In this document: one piece after another, positions 31,078-40,184 of the stretch
Layout: the number at the start of each line of letters is the position of its first letter
Numbering within the stretch: position 1 is the stretch's first letter
Notes under the pieces: generated by a model
The model's database searches: none
Told to the model about the DNA's origin: nothing
Seen by the model: only the letters and a program-made list of their open reading frames with translations
NCBI RefSeq assembly: GCF_009184635.1
Contig: NZ_WELI01000005.1
Location: 1 to 64,000 of the forward strand
DNA from: Rudanella paleaurantiibacter
GTDB lineage: Bacteria; Bacteroidota; Bacteroidia; Cytophagales; Spirosomataceae
DNA length: 64,000 nucleotides
Direction of reading: 5' to 3'
Position numbers and translations under genes: made by a program

Positions 31078-32298
31078 ATGGGAATGGTACAAACAATGCG
31101 CTGGTTCGGGCCGAACGACCCGGTGTCACTCATGGATATTCGGCAGGCAGGGTGCACGGGCGTCGTAACGGCCCTGCATCAGATTCCGGTCGGGGAGGTG
31201 TGGTCGGTGGCGGCTATTCGCGAGCGTATTGCTCTGGTCGAGGCCGACAATGCCCGGTACACACCCCTGCACTGGGCGGTGGTAGAGAGCCTGCCCGTCC
31301 ACGAAGACATCAAGAAACAGGGACCCGGCCGTGACCGGTTTATCGAAAACTACAAAACGTCGATTCGGAATCTGGCCGCGTGCGGCATCCGAACCGTCTG
31401 CTATAATTTCATGCCTGTGCTCGACTGGTCGCGCACAAATCTGCACTACGAAATGCCCGACGGTTCACGCGGGCTTCGGTTTGTCTGGGAAGACTTTGCC
31501 CTGTTCGACCTGTGTATTCTCCGGCGGCCCGGTGCCGAAGCGGCCTACGAGCCCGAGGTTATCGAGTCGGCCCGCGCCCGGTACGCCCAATTATCGGCCG
31601 AGGCCATCGCCGAGCTCACATCGGTCGTACTACTGGGGCTACCCGGTTCCGAAGAAGCGTTTTCGCTCGAAACGTTTCAGGGCCTGCTCGATGGGTACGC
31701 GGCCATTGGTGATGCCGAACTGCGGCAGAATCTGTACGCATTCATTGCCGAAGTGGCCCCGGTAGCGGCCGAGGTGGGCGTCAATCTCTGTATTCACCCC
31801 GACGACCCACCGTTTCCGTTGCTTGGTCTGCCCCGCGTGGTCAGCACCGAGTCCGATCTGGCTCAGTTGATGGAGGCCTGCCCGCTGCGGGCCAACGGCA
31901 TTACGTTCTGCACCGGCTCGCTCGGTGTGCGACCCGACAACGATCTGCCCGGTATGGTGCAACGCTGGGGCGACCGCATCCATTTTATCCATCTCCGTAC
32001 AACTAAGCGCGAAAATGAGGGGCCACCAACCCGCCCCCGCGACTTTCACGAAGCCGACCACCTGGCGGGCGACGTAGACATGTACGCGGTGGTGAAGGCG
32101 CTGGTACTCGAAGAGCAACGGCGCGCTGAGGCTGGCCTTGGCGAAACGAGCATCCCGATGCGGCCCGACCACGGACATCAGATGCTCGACGATTTAAACA
32201 AGAAAACCTATCCCGGCTATTCGGCCATCGGACGCCTGCGTGGCCTCGCCGAGTTGCGTGGTCTGGAACTGGGTATCCGTCGGGGGTTGGGGGTGTAG
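31078..32298 (+). CDS. uxuA: Mannonate dehydratase
   Basis: A 406-aa cytoplasmic enzyme (TIM barrel, metal-dependent) that turns D-mannonate into 2-keto-3-deoxygluconate. UxuA signatures: [12 protein letters not shown] at the start, [44 protein letters not shown] with metal-binding His, and [11 protein letters not shown] near the C-terminus. The length agrees with the family (about 390-400). It supplies the dehydration step of glucuronate breakdown after GH67 releases methyl-glucuronate. Confidence 0.93.
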   Translation: MGMVQTMRWFGPNDPVSLMDIRQAGCTGVVTALHQIPVGEVWSVAAIRERIALVEADNARYTPLHWAVVESLPVHEDIKKQGPGRDRFIENYKTSIRNLAACGIRTVCYNFMPVLDWSRTNLHYEMPDGSRGLRFVWEDFALFDLCILRRPGAEAAYEPEVIESARARYAQLSAEAIAELTSVVLLGLPGSEEAFSLETFQGLLDGYAAIGDAELRQNLYAFIAEVAPVAAEVGVNLCIHPDDPPFPLLGLPRVVSTESDLAQLMEACPLRANGITFCTGSLGVRPDNDLPGMVQRWGDRIHFIHLRTTKRENEGPPTRPRDFHEADHLAGDVDMYAVVKALVLEEQRRAEAGLGETSIPMRPDHGHQMLDDLNKKTYPGYSAIGRLRGLAELRGLELGIRRGLGV

Positions 32299-32310
32299 TT
32301 TTTGGCTTAT

Positions 32311-32407
32311 AAGTGAATGAACAAGGTGAAATGCATAATGAATAATTGTATTGCCTGCTGATAATCAGCCATTTCGTTATACATTTTACATTGTTCATTA
32401 TACATTT
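32311..32407. repeat. AT-rich palindromic element, copy 1
   Basis: The element begins AAGTGAATGAAC, carries GCATAATGAATAATTGT, then a small GCTGATAATCAGC hairpin, and closes with TACATTTTACATTGTTCA. The two ends pair imperfectly. Two further copies of the same layout lie at 44157-44342. It occupies most of the uxuA-GH67 gap; no gene is seen in it. Confidence 0.7.
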
Positions 32408-32566
32408 AATTCAGTCTGGTTACTTAGTTTTTGGTTGATTGCGCTATAAGTGATTTAAGCAGAGCCTGTTGGTTGGTTTGGATTAAGGTCGCCGGGCTTC
32501 GCATCACGCATTGCCAAACCGGTGCGCCGGAGCGACGGCCCGCACTCTTTCACTCTTTCACGCTTT

Positions 32567-34678
32567 ATGATAAAGAAACTTCTTCTGGGCTTGCTGCTGG
32601 CGAGCCATGTGGTTTGTGCCGATGATGGGTATCGGCTCTGGCTTAAGTACGATCCGTTGCCCGATGCTACTCAACGGGCCAACTATGCCCGGTCGGCCGG
32701 GTTTATTGCCGTTTCGGGAAATGACCCGGTGCTACGAACGGCGGCCTCCGAATTACAGGCCGGGTTGCAGGGGTTACTGGGCAAACCGGTGCCGGTCATT
32801 GGCTCGGCCGCTGGCCGAACGGGCGGTATTGTGTTGCAGGTGGGTAGCGACCCCGCCCTTAACCGCGAAGGCTACCGACTGGCATCGCGTGGAAATAACC
32901 TGGTGGTAAGTGCCAACAGCGCGTCGGGTGTGTTGTACGGAGCATTTGCCTTGTTACGGCAGGTACAGACCGGTGCATCGGTGGCCAATCTGTCCGTAAC
33001 CAGCAACCCGAAAGTGAAGCTCCGAATGCTCAACCACTGGGATAATGTCAACGGCACCATCGAACGAGGGTACGCCGGTTCGTCGCTCTGGAAATGGTAC
33101 GAGTTGCCCGAACGTATCGACCCGCGTTACCGCGACTACGCCCGCGCCAATGCATCGCTGGGGATTAACGGCACGGTGGTAAACAACGTCAACGCCAGTC
33201 CCCGGTTCATGACCGACGAGTATATTAAAAAGGTAGCGGCTTTGGCCGATGTGTTCCGCCCCTACGGTATTCGGGTGTACCTGTCGGTCTACTTCCCGGC
33301 TTCCAAGGTAGTGAACGGGCCGGGCAAACCCGCCCTGAAGTCGGCCGACCCGCTTGATCCGGCCGTTCGGCAGTGGTGGGCCGAGAAGGTAAACGAGATT
33401 TACGCCCAAATTCCTGACTTCGGTGGGTTTCTGGTGAAGGCCAATTCGGAAGGGGAGCCCGGTCCGCAGGATTACGGCCGCACCCATGCCGACGGGGCCA
33501 ATATGCTCGCCGAAGCGCTCGGTACCCACGACGGAGTGGTCATCTGGCGGTCGTTTGTGTACAAACCCGCCGAAAATGCCGACCGTTTCCGGGCGGCCTA
33601 CGAAGAGTTTACCCCACTCGACGGTAAATTCCACCCGAAGGTGATTGTACAGGTGAAAAACGGCCCGATTGATTTTCAGGTTCGTGAGCCCTTTTCCCCT
33701 TTATTCGGGGCCATGCCCAAAACGCCCCTCGCTATGGAGTTTCAGCTGACGCAGGAATACCTGGGCTTTGCTACGCACATGGTGTACGAAGCCCCGATGT
33801 TCAAGGAGTGCTTAGACACCGACACCCACGTGAAAGGCCCTGGCTCGACGGTGGCGAAGGTAATCGACGGGAGTCTGCACGGGTATGAACAAACCGCTAT
33901 GGCCGGGGTCGCCAACACGGGCTCCGACCGCAACTGGACGGGCCACACCATGGGACAGGCCAACTGGTACGCGTTCGGACGGCTCGCCTGGGATCATACC
34001 CTTCCGTCGGACGGCATTGCCCGCGAGTGGGTGCAAATGACCCTCACCCGGCAACCGAAAGCGGTACAGACTATTACCGATCTGATGATGCGGTCGCGGG
34101 AGATTTACGTGAACTATACCAATCCGTTGGGATTACACCATATTATGGGCTACGGAATCCACTACGGCCCCGAACCCTGGCTCGACAAAGCCCCCCGGCC
34201 TGACTGGCGGCATACCTACTACCACCGGGCCGACTCGGTTGGGGTTGGGTTTAACCGCACCGCTACGGGGAGCAACGCCCTAAGCCTGTACACCCCCCAG
34301 GTGCAACAGCAGTGGGAAAACCCCCAAACCACGCCTTTGCCGTATTTGCTCTGGTTTCATCATGTGCCCTGGAACCAGACACTGTCAACGGGTCGTTCGC
34401 TTTGGGATGAGCTGTGCGTCCGGTACTATACCGGTGCCGACTCGGTGCGCTGGATGCAGCAGCAGTGGGCACAGATGAAGCCCGCCCTCGACCCCGAACA
34501 GTTCGACGATGTGGCTGGCCGACTAGCGGTACAACAGAAAGAGGCTATCTGGTGGCGTGATGCCTGTGTGCTGTATTTTGGGCGGTTTGCCCGGCGGCCT
34601 ATTCCGGCTCCGTTCAAAGCCCCCGACCGCTCGCTTGAAGAGGTCAAACGAATCGTTGACATTTACCAATTACGATAA
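32567..34678 (+). CDS. GH67 alpha-glucuronidase
   Basis: A 703-aa exported enzyme that removes (4-O-methyl-)glucuronic acid from the non-reducing end of xylo-oligosaccharides. I start at ATG 32567, where the signal peptide begins (ends VVCA); the frame is open further upstream. GH67 features: YRLWLKYD at the mature N-terminus, SVANLSVTSNPKVKLRMLNHWDN, NNVNASPRFM, GFLVKANSEGEPGPQDYGR containing catalytic acids, and KVIVQVKNGPIDFQVREPFSPLFG. Near full length. Its stop overlaps the next start by one base (ATAATG), so translation is coupled. Confidence 0.93.
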   Translation: MIKKLLLGLLLASHVVCADDGYRLWLKYDPLPDATQRANYARSAGFIAVSGNDPVLRTAASELQAGLQGLLGKPVPVIGSAAGRTGGIVLQVGSDPALNREGYRLASRGNNLVVSANSASGVLYGAFALLRQVQTGASVANLSVTSNPKVKLRMLNHWDNVNGTIERGYAGSSLWKWYELPERIDPRYRDYARANASLGINGTVVNNVNASPRFMTDEYIKKVAALADVFRPYGIRVYLSVYFPASKVVNGPGKPALKSADPLDPAVRQWWAEKVNEIYAQIPDFGGFLVKANSEGEPGPQDYGRTHADGANMLAEALGTHDGVVIWRSFVYKPAENADRFRAAYEEFTPLDGKFHPKVIVQVKNGPIDFQVREPFSPLFGAMPKTPLAMEFQLTQEYLGFATHMVYEAPMFKECLDTDTHVKGPGSTVAKVIDGSLHGYEQTAMAGVANTGSDRNWTGHTMGQANWYAFGRLAWDHTLPSDGIAREWVQMTLTRQPKAVQTITDLMMRSREIYVNYTNPLGLHHIMGYGIHYGPEPWLDKAPRPDWRHTYYHRADSVGVGFNRTATGSNALSLYTPQVQQQWENPQTTPLPYLLWFHHVPWNQTLSTGRSLWDELCVRYYTGADSVRWMQQQWAQMKPALDPEQFDDVAGRLAVQQKEAIWWRDACVLYFGRFARRPIPAPFKAPDRSLEEVKRIVDIYQLR

Positions 34679-35508
34679 TGCAGGAAGTATCCGAATTACA
34701 GGCTGATGTGCCCGCTGCGGCTTCGGCCAAAACTGGCCCCGGCGCTTTTTCACTCGAAGGCAAAGTGGCCCTGATTACCGGTGGTGGCAGCGGCATTGGG
34801 TTCGATATGGCCCGGTGCATGGTGGCGGCTGGTGCTACGGTACTAATTACCGGCCGACGGGAAGCCCCTCTGCGCGAGGCCATTGCGGCCATCGGGGAGG
34901 GCCCCGCCCAGAACGCGGCCCATTATTACGTGAACGACGTTACCCAGCTCGACACCCTCGATGCGCTCGTCGAAACGGTGGAAGCCGCCTATGGCCCTAT
35001 CGATGTGTTGGTGAACAATGCCGGCATCAATCTGAAAAAACCGGCCCTCGAAGTGACGGACGAAGACTTCAACCGGATCATCCAGACGAACCTAAACGCC
35101 GTGTTTGCCTTGACCCGGGCGTGTGGTCGGCGGATGGTAGCCCGGCAGCAGGGGTCAATTATCATGATCTCATCGATGGCTGCTTATTACGGCATCGACC
35201 GGGTGGTGGCCTACGCAGCGTCAAAATCGGCGGTGGAGGGCATGGTGAAAGTGCTGGCGTCCGAGTTTTCGGGTCATAACGTACGGGTCAACGCCATAGC
35301 GCCCGGCTTTATCGAAACCGAAATGAGCAAGGTGGCCATGAACGGTGACCCCGACCGGCGCGACCGGGCCATGCGCCGTACCCCCATGGGGAAATTTGGC
35401 AAACCCGAAGATATTGGCTGGGCGGCAGTCTTTCTGGCGTCCGATGCGGCCCGGTACATCACGGGCGCATCGCTGCCTGTTGATGGTGGAAATTCGATTG
35501 GGTTTTAA
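34678..35508 (+). CDS. SDR-family D-mannonate oxidoreductase (fructuronate reductase)
   Basis: A 276-aa cytoplasmic short-chain dehydrogenase. NAD(P) motif ITGGGSGIG at about 32-40, NNAGIN at about 112, catalytic YAASK at about 180, and DGGNS at the C-terminus. The coupling to GH67 (1-base overlap) and closeness to uxuA indicate reduction of D-fructuronate to D-mannonate, the step that precedes UxuA; in Bacteroidota an SDR replaces the E. coli UxuB family. A gluconate 5-dehydrogenase-like activity is the main alternative. Confidence 0.82.
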   Translation: MQEVSELQADVPAAASAKTGPGAFSLEGKVALITGGGSGIGFDMARCMVAAGATVLITGRREAPLREAIAAIGEGPAQNAAHYYVNDVTQLDTLDALVETVEAAYGPIDVLVNNAGINLKKPALEVTDEDFNRIIQTNLNAVFALTRACGRRMVARQQGSIIMISSMAAYYGIDRVVAYAASKSAVEGMVKVLASEFSGHNVRVNAIAPGFIETEMSKVAMNGDPDRRDRAMRRTPMGKFGKPEDIGWAAVFLASDAARYITGASLPVDGGNSIGF

Positions 35509-35512
35509 AAAA

Positions 35513-35765
35513 GGGGAGGAAAGGGAAAAAGGAGAAAGTGAAAGGGAAAAAGAAAATATGATTCCCGTTACAAATACGTACTGGAATGTTTAACTCCGGG
35601 TGTGTCGGCTCTTTTCAGTACTGGACATTCGGACTTCAGACACTGGACATTAGACTTACTACCTTTATATAGGAAGGTCTAACGTCTAATGTCCAGCATC
35701 TAATGTCCAGTACTGAGCCGACTCTTACTCCCTTCTCCCTTTTTCCTTTTTCTTTCTCCCGCAAA
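35513..35765. repeat. Three-layer nested palindrome
   Basis: Outer layer: polypurine tract (35513-35558) against polypyrimidine tract (about 35730-35761). Middle layer: GTCGGCTC and CAGTACTGGACATT against AATGTCCAGTACTG and AGCCGAC. Inner layer: ACTGGACATTAGACTT against GTCTAATGTCCAG words around 35645-35705. It fills the whole gap between the SDR and Dabb genes; no gene is seen. Confidence 0.65.
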
Positions 35766-35790
35766 CAAGTACAAACTATAACTCTATTTC

Positions 35791-36195
35791 ATGAATCGTC
35801 GCGATTTTATCCAGCAGGCACCCCAAACGGTGGCCGCAGCTACCCTGATTAGTCCCGCTGCCCCTGAGTCGGCACCGGCCCGGCCGTTTGTGCACCACGT
35901 CTATTTTTGGCTGGCTAACCCCGATAGCGAGGCCGACCGGAAACAACTGCTGGCCGCCCTCGAAACGCTGAAAACGGTACCGGTTATCCGGCAGGCCTAT
36001 ATCGGTACGCCCGCGAGTACCAACCGCGACGTCATCGACCGCTCGTATCAGGTTTCGTGGCTCTTGTTTTTTGACTCCCTGGCCGATGAGGAAGTGTATC
36101 AGAAACATCCCATTCACCTCGAATTTGTCAAAAAGCACAGCCATCTCTGGAAAAAAGTAGTCGTGTACGATTCGGTCAGTTTGTCAACCAAATAG
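35791..36195 (+). CDS. Dabb-domain (stress-responsive A/B barrel) protein
   Basis: A 134-aa protein. The N-terminus (MNRRDFIQQ, then a hydrophobic AAATLISPAA stretch) resembles a Tat-type leader, so it may be exported. Residues ~36-130 are a Dabb barrel: FVHHVYFWLA, LKTVPVIRQAYIGTPA, SWLLFFDSLADEEVYQKHPIHLEFV. The function of Dabb proteins in sugar loci is not known; similar genes often lie beside carbohydrate enzymes in Bacteroidota. Confidence 0.75.
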   Translation: MNRRDFIQQAPQTVAAATLISPAAPESAPARPFVHHVYFWLANPDSEADRKQLLAALETLKTVPVIRQAYIGTPASTNRDVIDRSYQVSWLLFFDSLADEEVYQKHPIHLEFVKKHSHLWKKVVVYDSVSLSTK

Positions 36196-36331
36196 TTTTT
36201 AGTTTTTCGTTCTTAGTTTTTGGTTGGCGAAGAGCAGTGTAACAGGAGTGGGTATGACGTTTGCTCGAACCAGCCCCTGACACTGCGAACTATACACAAA
36301 AACGTAGAACCATACACTGTAAACCATACCT

Positions 36332-37183
36332 ATGAGAACCATAAAGCGAGTGCATCGGGCCGAGTATCGCCCGATTGCCGATCTGATTACCTATTCACCC
36401 CTGCCGACGCGCCAACTGGCGCAGATCGACCCGTTTTTATTTCTGAATCATCACGGTTACCAGACCTACCCGCCCCACAACCACGGGCTGCCCTTCGGAC
36501 CGCACCCACACCGGGGCATGGAAACGGTCACGTTTATTGTCGAGGGCGACATCATGCACAAAGACTCGCAGGGGTATCAGAGCGTGATTACGGCCGGTGG
36601 GGTGCAGTGGATGACTGCCGGGCGTGGACTGATTCACGCCGAAGTGTCGTCAGATACGTTCCGGCGTGAGGGTGGCCCGCTCGAAATCCTTCAGCTTTGG
36701 GTGAACCTGCCCGCCCGGTTCAAAATGACCGAACCTGCCTACACGGGTTTGCAGCGCGACGACATTCCAGGCGTCAGTCCCGCCGAAGGCGTGCAGATTC
36801 GGTTGGTGTCGGGCAACTGGGTCGGGCAGTCGGGCGCGTTTTCGACCCTGACCGATGTGTTTCTGGCAACGGTGGAGCTGAAAGCGGGTACGGCTGTAAC
36901 CCTGCCCGTAGATGCGAGCCGGAATATCCTGTTTTACCTCATTCGGGGTATGCTCACCGTAAACGGGCAGGCGGTGACGCAGCGCGAACTGGTAGAGTTT
37001 AACCGGGATGGCGAGTCGCTCGACATCACCGCAACGACCGACGCTCTGCTGTTGTTTGGTCATGCCCAGCCGTTCGATGAGCCGGTGGTAGCCAACGGGC
37101 CGTTTGTGATGAATACCGAAGAAGAAATCCGGCAGGCGTACACCGATTACCGCATGGGAAAGTTTGGTATCTGGAACGAGTAA
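36332..37183 (+). CDS. Pirin-family cupin protein
   Basis: A 283-aa bicupin. The pirin metal motif is FGPHPHRGMETVTFIVEG (His-His near 62-64, Glu near 67) with GRGLIHAE (His near 105), and a second cupin domain from ~150. Pirins are iron-binding; some oxidise quercetin, others act as cofactors. No signal peptide. It is followed by a GH10 gene after 12 bases and is probably in the same transcript, but its role in xylan use is unclear. Confidence 0.87.
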   Translation: MRTIKRVHRAEYRPIADLITYSPLPTRQLAQIDPFLFLNHHGYQTYPPHNHGLPFGPHPHRGMETVTFIVEGDIMHKDSQGYQSVITAGGVQWMTAGRGLIHAEVSSDTFRREGGPLEILQLWVNLPARFKMTEPAYTGLQRDDIPGVSPAEGVQIRLVSGNWVGQSGAFSTLTDVFLATVELKAGTAVTLPVDASRNILFYLIRGMLTVNGQAVTQRELVEFNRDGESLDITATTDALLLFGHAQPFDEPVVANGPFVMNTEEEIRQAYTDYRMGKFGIWNE

Positions 37184-37195
37184 CCCCTTACTTCT

Positions 37196-38260
37196 ATGAA
37201 ACCCTTATCGCTTCTGGGCCTCGGAGCCCTGTTTCTGTCCGTTTCTTTTGTGCCGCCCGAAAAAGGGCTGAAGGATTATTACAAAGACTATTTCCCGATT
37301 GGAGCGGCCGTTGCCCCACGCAACCTGACGGGTCCCGAAGCGGACCTGATTCGGCAGCAGTTCAACAGCATCACGGCCGAGAACGCCATGAAGATGGGGC
37401 CGATTCATCCCGAAGAAGGACGCTATAACTGGACCGATGCCGACGCCATTGTGCAGTTTGCCACTCAGAACGGGATTCGGATGCGGGGGCATACGTTGTG
37501 CTGGCATAACCAGACCCCCCGCTGGTTTTTTACAGATGCGGCTGGTAATCCCGTCACCAAAGAGGTGTTGCTGGCCCGGCTGAAAAGCCATATCGAAACC
37601 GTAGTAGGTCGGTACAAGGGTAAAGTGTACGCCTGGGACGTAGTCAACGAAGCTATTCCCGACGGGGGAACTGACTTTTACCGCAAATCGAAATTCTACG
37701 AAATCATCGGCGAAGAGTACATTGAGCGGGCGTTTGAATATGCGCACGCGGCCGACCCCAACGCCCAGTTGTTCTATAACGACTACAACACCGAGAGTCC
37801 GGGCAAGCGGGAGCGAATTTATGGGCTTGTGAAGCGGCTCAAGGAGAAAGGCGTACCTATTCATGGCGTTGGGTTGCAGGGACACTGGTCGCTGCAAGAG
37901 CCTACGGCGGCCGGGCTCGAAGAGTCGATTACCCGGTTTGCGAGCCTGGGGCTAAAGGTGCAAATCACGGAGCTCGACGTGTCGGTGTACCCGAAAGAAC
38001 ACGAACGGCGCGCCCGGCGCGAGACGGATAAGAGTGAGTTTACCCCCGAAATGAACGAAAAACAGGCCGCACACTACAAGATGCTGTTCTCGGTGCTGCG
38101 GAAGCATAAAAAGGACATCACGGGCGTGACGTTCTGGAATGTCTCGGATAAATCCTCGTGGCTCGACAATTTCCCGGTACAAAACCGCAAAGATTACCCT
38201 TTGCTGTTCGACGTTAATCTGGCACCCAAAAAAGCGTTCCACGAAGTGGTCAATTTTTAA
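37196..38260 (+). CDS. GH10 endo-1,4-beta-xylanase
   Basis: A 354-aa exported GH10 enzyme without extra modules. A short signal peptide (ending about FVPP) is followed by the barrel: FNSITAENAMKMG, RGHTLCWHNQTPRWFF, acid/base E152 in DVVNEAI, HGVGLQGHWSL, nucleophile E259 in ITELDVSVYP and VTFWNVSDKSSW. Lacking a lipobox Cys, it is probably periplasmic and acts on imported xylo-oligosaccharides, in contrast to the lipoprotein GH10 at 25845. Confidence 0.93.
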   Translation: MKPLSLLGLGALFLSVSFVPPEKGLKDYYKDYFPIGAAVAPRNLTGPEADLIRQQFNSITAENAMKMGPIHPEEGRYNWTDADAIVQFATQNGIRMRGHTLCWHNQTPRWFFTDAAGNPVTKEVLLARLKSHIETVVGRYKGKVYAWDVVNEAIPDGGTDFYRKSKFYEIIGEEYIERAFEYAHAADPNAQLFYNDYNTESPGKRERIYGLVKRLKEKGVPIHGVGLQGHWSLQEPTAAGLEESITRFASLGLKVQITELDVSVYPKEHERRARRETDKSEFTPEMNEKQAAHYKMLFSVLRKHKKDITGVTFWNVSDKSSWLDNFPVQNRKDYPLLFDVNLAPKKAFHEVVNF

Positions 38261-38278
38261 CTACGTACGATAACCATC

Positions 38279-39331
38279 ATGACACGATACTCACAGGCTG
38301 CGCTGACAGCCATTTTGCTGGCGGGTCCCGGGCTACTCAGCGGCTTTGGACAAGCCCCGCGTAAATACCTCGAAAAACCGCTGGTGAGCCATATTTACAC
38401 CGCCGACCCGTCGGCGCATGTGTTCAACGGCCGAATCTATATTTACCCCTCGCACGATATTGACGCGGGGGTGAAAGAAGACGATAAGGGCAGCCACTTT
38501 GCCATGCGCGACTACCACGTGCTGTCGATGGATAAAATTGGCGGCAAAGTGACGGATCACGGGGTTGCTCTCGACCTGAAGGATATTCCGTGGGCCGGTC
38601 GGCAGCTTTGGGCACCCGATGCGGCCTATAAAAACGGTACGTATTATCTGTATTTCCCCGTCAAGGACAAACAGGATGTGTTTCGGATGGGTGTGGCCAC
38701 GAGCAAATCACCGACAGGGCCGTTTAAAGCCGAACCCCAACCCATTGCCGGTAGTTATAGCATCGACCCGGCGGTGTTTACTGATACCGATGGTACATCG
38801 TACATGTACTTCGGGGGCATCTGGGGTGGACAGCTCCAGAAATGGGCGTCGGGCCAGTACGATGCGAATGGCTCTGATACGGATCTGGGTAAGCCCGATC
38901 AACCGGCCCTGAGCGCTAAAGTGGCTCGTCTGAGCGCCGACATGCTCCGGTTCGATGAGACCGCCCGCGACGTGCAGATTCTGGACGAAGCCGGTAAGCC
39001 TATTCTGGCCGGTGACCACAACCGGCGGTTTTTTGAAGGGGGCTGGCTCCACAAGTTCGGGGGCAAGTACTATTTCTCGTACTCTACCGGCGATACGCAC
39101 CTTCTGGCTTATGCTGTTGGCGACTCTCCCTACGGCCCATTTACGTACAAGGGCGTAATTATGAATCCCGTTACGGGCTGGACGACCCATCATTCTATTG
39201 TCGAGGTGAAGGGGAAGTGGTATATTTTTTACCACGACGTGGAGCTGTCGGGTAAAACCCACCTGCGCAACGTGAAAGTCACCGAACTGAAACGGAAACC
39301 AGACGGTACCATCGAGACGATTAATCCGTGA
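38279..39331 (+). CDS. GH43-family beta-xylosidase/arabinofuranosidase
   Basis: A 350-aa exported five-bladed propeller glycosidase. Signal peptide ends SGFGQ. GH43 features: HIYTADPSAHVFNGRIYIYPSHD with the general-base Asp, SIDPAVFTDTDGTSYMYFGG with the pKa-modulating Asp, FFEGGWLHKFGGKYYFSYSTG with the acid Glu, and THHSIVEVKGKWYIFYHD. It matches the subfamily common in Bacteroidota xylan loci, which releases xylose or arabinose. It is 18 bases after the GH10 and ends the same-strand xylan run. Confidence 0.88.
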   Translation: MTRYSQAALTAILLAGPGLLSGFGQAPRKYLEKPLVSHIYTADPSAHVFNGRIYIYPSHDIDAGVKEDDKGSHFAMRDYHVLSMDKIGGKVTDHGVALDLKDIPWAGRQLWAPDAAYKNGTYYLYFPVKDKQDVFRMGVATSKSPTGPFKAEPQPIAGSYSIDPAVFTDTDGTSYMYFGGIWGGQLQKWASGQYDANGSDTDLGKPDQPALSAKVARLSADMLRFDETARDVQILDEAGKPILAGDHNRRFFEGGWLHKFGGKYYFSYSTGDTHLLAYAVGDSPYGPFTYKGVIMNPVTGWTTHHSIVEVKGKWYIFYHDVELSGKTHLRNVKVTELKRKPDGTIETINP

Positions 39332-39332
39332 A

Positions 39333-39450
39333 GAATGAATAATGTAAAATGAAGAATGTGTAATGGATAATGAACGGCTTGATAGTTAGCTTAATTACAC
39401 ATTACACATTCTTCATTTTATATTACAGATTACATTTTTCATTATCCATT
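39333..39450. repeat. AT-rich inverted repeat after the GH43 gene
   Basis: A left arm containing AATGTAAAATGAAGAATG followed by TGTAATG, and a right arm whose complement reads AATATAAAATGAAGAATG followed by TGTAATG, pair over 25 bp with one mismatch. More AATG words flank both sides. Similar words occur at 8.3, 32.3 and 44.2 kb, but the GCTGA hairpin of those copies is absent. Confidence 0.65.
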
Positions 39451-39491
39451 AAAAAAATGCCCCGGTCGTGTGTCGGCTGGGGCATTTTTTT
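39451..39491. terminator. Terminator at the end of the xylan gene run
   Basis: AAAAAATGCCCC and GGGGCATTTTTT form a stem with A-tract and T-tract on either side, a standard intrinsic terminator that works in both directions. It closes the xylan transcript about 120 bases after the GH43 stop. Confidence 0.8.
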
Positions 39492-39520
39492 GCCTGGCCG
39501 TTTGGGTTTACTCTGCCGGA

Positions 39521-39553
39521 TTTGAGGTTAGGGGGTACTATGAACTACTTTTG
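39521..39553 (+). promoter_or_regulatory. Consensus Bacteroidota promoter of the pseudouridine synthase gene
   Basis: TTTG (39521-39524), 21 bases, then TACTTTTG (39546-39553) match the TTTG-N19-21-TAnnTTTG consensus fully. Transcription would start at about 39557, at or beside the ATG at 39558, so the mRNA may be leaderless. Confidence 0.6.
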
Positions 39554-39557
39554 TGGT

Positions 39558-40142
39558 ATGTACTTCCTTATATACAAGCCCTACCTGATGCTGTCGCAGT
39601 TTTCGAAAGAAGGCGATAAACCCACGCTGGCCGATTTGCCCGTTACCCTGGCGCGGGATGTGTACCCGGTTGGGCGGCTCGATGCCGATTCGGAAGGGCT
39701 GCTGCTGCTCACGAGTGATACCACTTTGAATCATCGATTGCTTAATCCCCGGTTTCGGCATGAGCGAACCTATTGGGTGCAGGTGGAGGGGGCTATTACC
39801 GACGAAGCCCTGACGAAGCTGGCCTCCGGGGTGCGCATCAGCGTGGACGGTAAACCGTACGATACGCTGCCCGCACGCGTCGAGAAGCTGGAAGGGGCTG
39901 AGGATCGACTGCCCCCGCGTAACCCGCCTATTCGGTACCGGGCCAGTATTCCCACCAGTTGGATTGCCCTGACCCTACACGAGGGTAAAAACCGGCAGGT
40001 ACGCCGAATGACGGCCGCTGTGGGCTTCCCGACGTTGCGGCTGGTGCGTTGGGCTATCAAAGGACTGACCGCCGAGGGCATGCAGCCGGGCGAGGTTCGG
40101 CCTCTGAGTCGGGCCGATCTCAAAGCCGCTCAGGTTATTTAG
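39558..40142 (+). CDS. rluE: 23S rRNA pseudouridine synthase, RluE type
   Basis: A 194-aa RsuA-family enzyme lacking the S4 domain, as RluE proteins do. Seen: FLIYKPYLMLSQFS at the start, the catalytic GRLDADSEGLLLLTSD (Asp at about 41), and EGKNRQVRRMTAAVGFPTLRLVR. It modifies uridine to pseudouridine in 23S rRNA. I chose ATG 39558 over 39540 because a full promoter lies at 39521-39553 and the family begins with this FLxYKP segment; the open frame from 39468 lies in the terminator. Confidence 0.88.
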   Translation: MYFLIYKPYLMLSQFSKEGDKPTLADLPVTLARDVYPVGRLDADSEGLLLLTSDTTLNHRLLNPRFRHERTYWVQVEGAITDEALTKLASGVRISVDGKPYDTLPARVEKLEGAEDRLPPRNPPIRYRASIPTSWIALTLHEGKNRQVRRMTAAVGFPTLRLVRWAIKGLTAEGMQPGEVRPLSRADLKAAQVI

Positions 40143-40184
40143 CCCACGTTCTCCTTTTTTCCTTTCCTCCCTTTTCCCATTCCC
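40143..40184. repeat. Polypyrimidine tract before nadR
   Basis: A run of C and T (TCTCCTTTTTTCCTTTCC and further) fills the gap before nadR. It resembles the right arms of the elements at 16.3 and 35.7 kb but has no purine partner beside it. Confidence 0.45.
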
